A stretch of DNA of 6,959 nt from Wenzhouxiangella sp. (lineage in GTDB: Bacteria; Pseudomonadota; Gammaproteobacteria; Xanthomonadales; Wenzhouxiangellaceae), in assembly GCA_007119095.1 (NCBI GenBank), contig SKQI01000189.1, positions 1 to 6,959 of the forward strand, in the 5' to 3' direction. Both the position numbers and the translations under genes were made by a program. The notes under the pieces were generated by a model. That model was not told the origin of the DNA, searched no databases, and saw nothing but the letters and a program-made list of their open reading frames with translations. Shown piece after piece: positions 6,018 through 6,959 of the stretch (positions are counted from its first letter, which is position 1; each line of letters starts with the position of its first letter).

Positions 6018-6830
6018 ATGGATTTGAGCAGGACGCTGGATCAGGTAAAGAAGGCGGTGGCCGAGGCAGGCGCGAAAATTCTCGAGATCTATGCCGACCC
6101 CAGTCGTTTCGATACCGAGACCAAGGATGACGATAGCCCCTTGACTGCTGCCGACGTGGCCGCCAACAACATGATCGTCGCCAGGCTGCGCGAAATTGCG
6201 CCTGATATCCCCATCCTGTCCGAAGAGTCCAAGCAGGCCCCCTGGTCCGAGCGCAAGCACTGGAAGCAGTGCTGGGTGGTTGACCCGCTGGATGGCACCA
6301 AGGAGTTTCTCAAGCGTAACGACGAATTTACCGTCAATGTCGCCCTGGTCCGGGACAACAAGCCTGTTTTGGGCGTGGTCTATGCGCCGGCCCTGCAGCG
6401 TTGGTATTTCGCTGCCCGTCATGAGGGTGCCTGGCGCCAGCATGGTGGCAAGGTGGTTGAACAAATTCACGTTGCTGAAAAAATTCACGACCGGCCCTGG
6501 CGGGTCGTTGGCAGCCGTTCGCACAACACGGCTGCGGTGGACGCTTTTCTCGAGGCGCTCGGGGATGCGGAAATGCTGGCCATGGGTTCATCGCTGAAGC
6601 TGTGTCTGGTCGCTGATGGCAGTGCCGATGTTTACCCGCGCCTGGGCCCGACCAGCGAATGGGATACTGCCGCAGCCCACGCCGTGGTCGTCGAGGCAGG
6701 TGGCCACGTGTTGAACGCAGAAACCGGTGAAGAGCTCAGCTACAACGCCCGCGAGTCCATTCTCAATCCGCACTTCATCGTATGTGCCCAGTCCGATCCG
6801 TCCTGGTTCAAGCCAGGCGCCGGAAGCTGA
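6018..6830 (+). CDS. cysQ: CysQ, 3'(2'),5'-bisphosphate nucleotidase
   Basis: CysQ is a Mg2+-dependent phosphatase of the inositol-monophosphatase superfamily. It hydrolyses 3'-phosphoadenosine 5'-phosphate (PAP), the by-product of sulfate assimilation, to AMP and phosphate; in E. coli it is associated with the inner face of the membrane. The product is 270 aa (E. coli 246). Metal-site residues are visible: E69-E70 in ILSEES, DPLDGT at 89-94 and WDTAAAH at 215-221. GSSLKLCLVADGSADVYPR (190-208) and TSEWD are typical of CysQ rather than SuhB. The ATG at 6018 is preferred over the in-frame TTG at 5997 because it places MDLSRTLDQVKK at the usual N-terminus and has GGAGA about 10 nt upstream. It has 14 lysines, an ordinary share. 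The genes before it give no sulfur-metabolism context. Confidence 0.94.
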   Translation: MDLSRTLDQVKKAVAEAGAKILEIYADPSRFDTETKDDDSPLTAADVAANNMIVARLREIAPDIPILSEESKQAPWSERKHWKQCWVVDPLDGTKEFLKRNDEFTVNVALVRDNKPVLGVVYAPALQRWYFAARHEGAWRQHGGKVVEQIHVAEKIHDRPWRVVGSRSHNTAAVDAFLEALGDAEMLAMGSSLKLCLVADGSADVYPRLGPTSEWDTAAAHAVVVEAGGHVLNAETGEELSYNARESILNPHFIVCAQSDPSWFKPGAGS

Positions 6831-6855
6831 ACCAAACCAAAGACGCATAAGCTTT

Positions 6856-6883
6856 CACTGCCCGCTTCTAACGGCGGGCAGTG
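6856..6883 (+). terminator. GC-rich hairpin after cysQ, probable transcription end
   Basis: CACTGCCCGC (6856-6865) pairs perfectly with GCGGGCAGTG (6874-6883), a 10-bp stem with an 8-nt loop, 26 nt after the cysQ stop. The following bases (TGGAGTTT) hold only a weak T run, and the reverse strand has none either. An intrinsic terminator of reduced strength is the best reading; a protein-binding palindrome is the alternative. Confidence 0.6.
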
Positions 6884-6927
6884 TGGAGTTTAAGCTGTCC
6901 GTTTTGCCGTCACCCGGGGGCCAGACC

Positions 6928-6959
6928 ATGACTGTTCCACAATCCGCGACCAGCGAGCG
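6928..6959 (+). CDS. Start of an unidentified gene, cut by the window end
   Basis: An ATG opens a frame MTVPQSATSE that runs to the window edge. GGGGG (6916-6920) lies 7 nt upstream as a plausible ribosome binding site, and the preceding hairpin would separate it from cysQ. Ten complete codons are too few to identify a family, and a chance frame in G+C-rich DNA cannot be excluded. Confidence 0.45.
   Translation, partial: MTVPQSATSE

Overview
The window carries an almost complete tol-pal cell-envelope cluster on the + strand: ybgC, tolQ, tolR, tolA, tolB, pal and cpoB. It is followed by queE (queuosine pathway), cysQ (PAP phosphatase) and the first codons of an unidentified gene. The order ybgC-tolQRAB-pal-cpoB, strong G+C bias and the specific motifs point to a Gram-negative gammaproteobacterium. 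The queE position just after cpoB is familiar from Pseudomonas- and Xanthomonas-type genomes. A Xanthomonadales or Chromatiales relative is my guess, not something the sequence proves.

Layout: ybgC (5-415, probably lacking its true start codon) overlaps tolQ (412-1104) by 4 nt. tolR (1111-1536) follows after 6 nt and tolA (1553-2536) after 16 nt. tolB (2529-3836) overlaps tolA by 8 nt. pal (3875-4405) has its own strong ribosome binding site in a 38-nt gap, and cpoB (4407-5249) starts 1 nt after the pal stop. A 79-nt leader with possible RNA structure separates queE (5329-5973), and 44 nt separate cysQ (6018-6830). A hairpin at 6856-6883 may end transcription, and a new reading frame opens at 6928. 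There is no gene-free stretch above 100 nt, and I see no RNA genes, CRISPR arrays or mobile elements.

How the genes work together: TolQ and TolR form the proton-driven motor in the inner membrane. TolA spans the periplasm and transmits force to TolB and the peptidoglycan-binding lipoprotein Pal. CpoB is the periplasmic partner that tunes the system and links it to cell-wall synthesis during division. YbgC is the cytoplasmic thioesterase that usually travels with the cluster. queE and cysQ are metabolic genes (tRNA modification; clearing a sulfate-assimilation by-product) with no evident role in the Tol machine.

The window holds no previously unknown system that I can support. The most unusual signal is compositional: the predicted periplasmic parts of TolR, TolA, TolB and Pal together contain no lysine at all, while the few lysines of those proteins lie only in cytoplasmic tails or the signal peptide. 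Cytoplasmic neighbours use lysine normally. Other points worth checking are a Ser-to-Ala change in the TolA membrane anchor motif, DNA-level repeats in tolA and tolB, possible RNA switching before queE, and a 10-bp sequence shared by two intergenic gaps.
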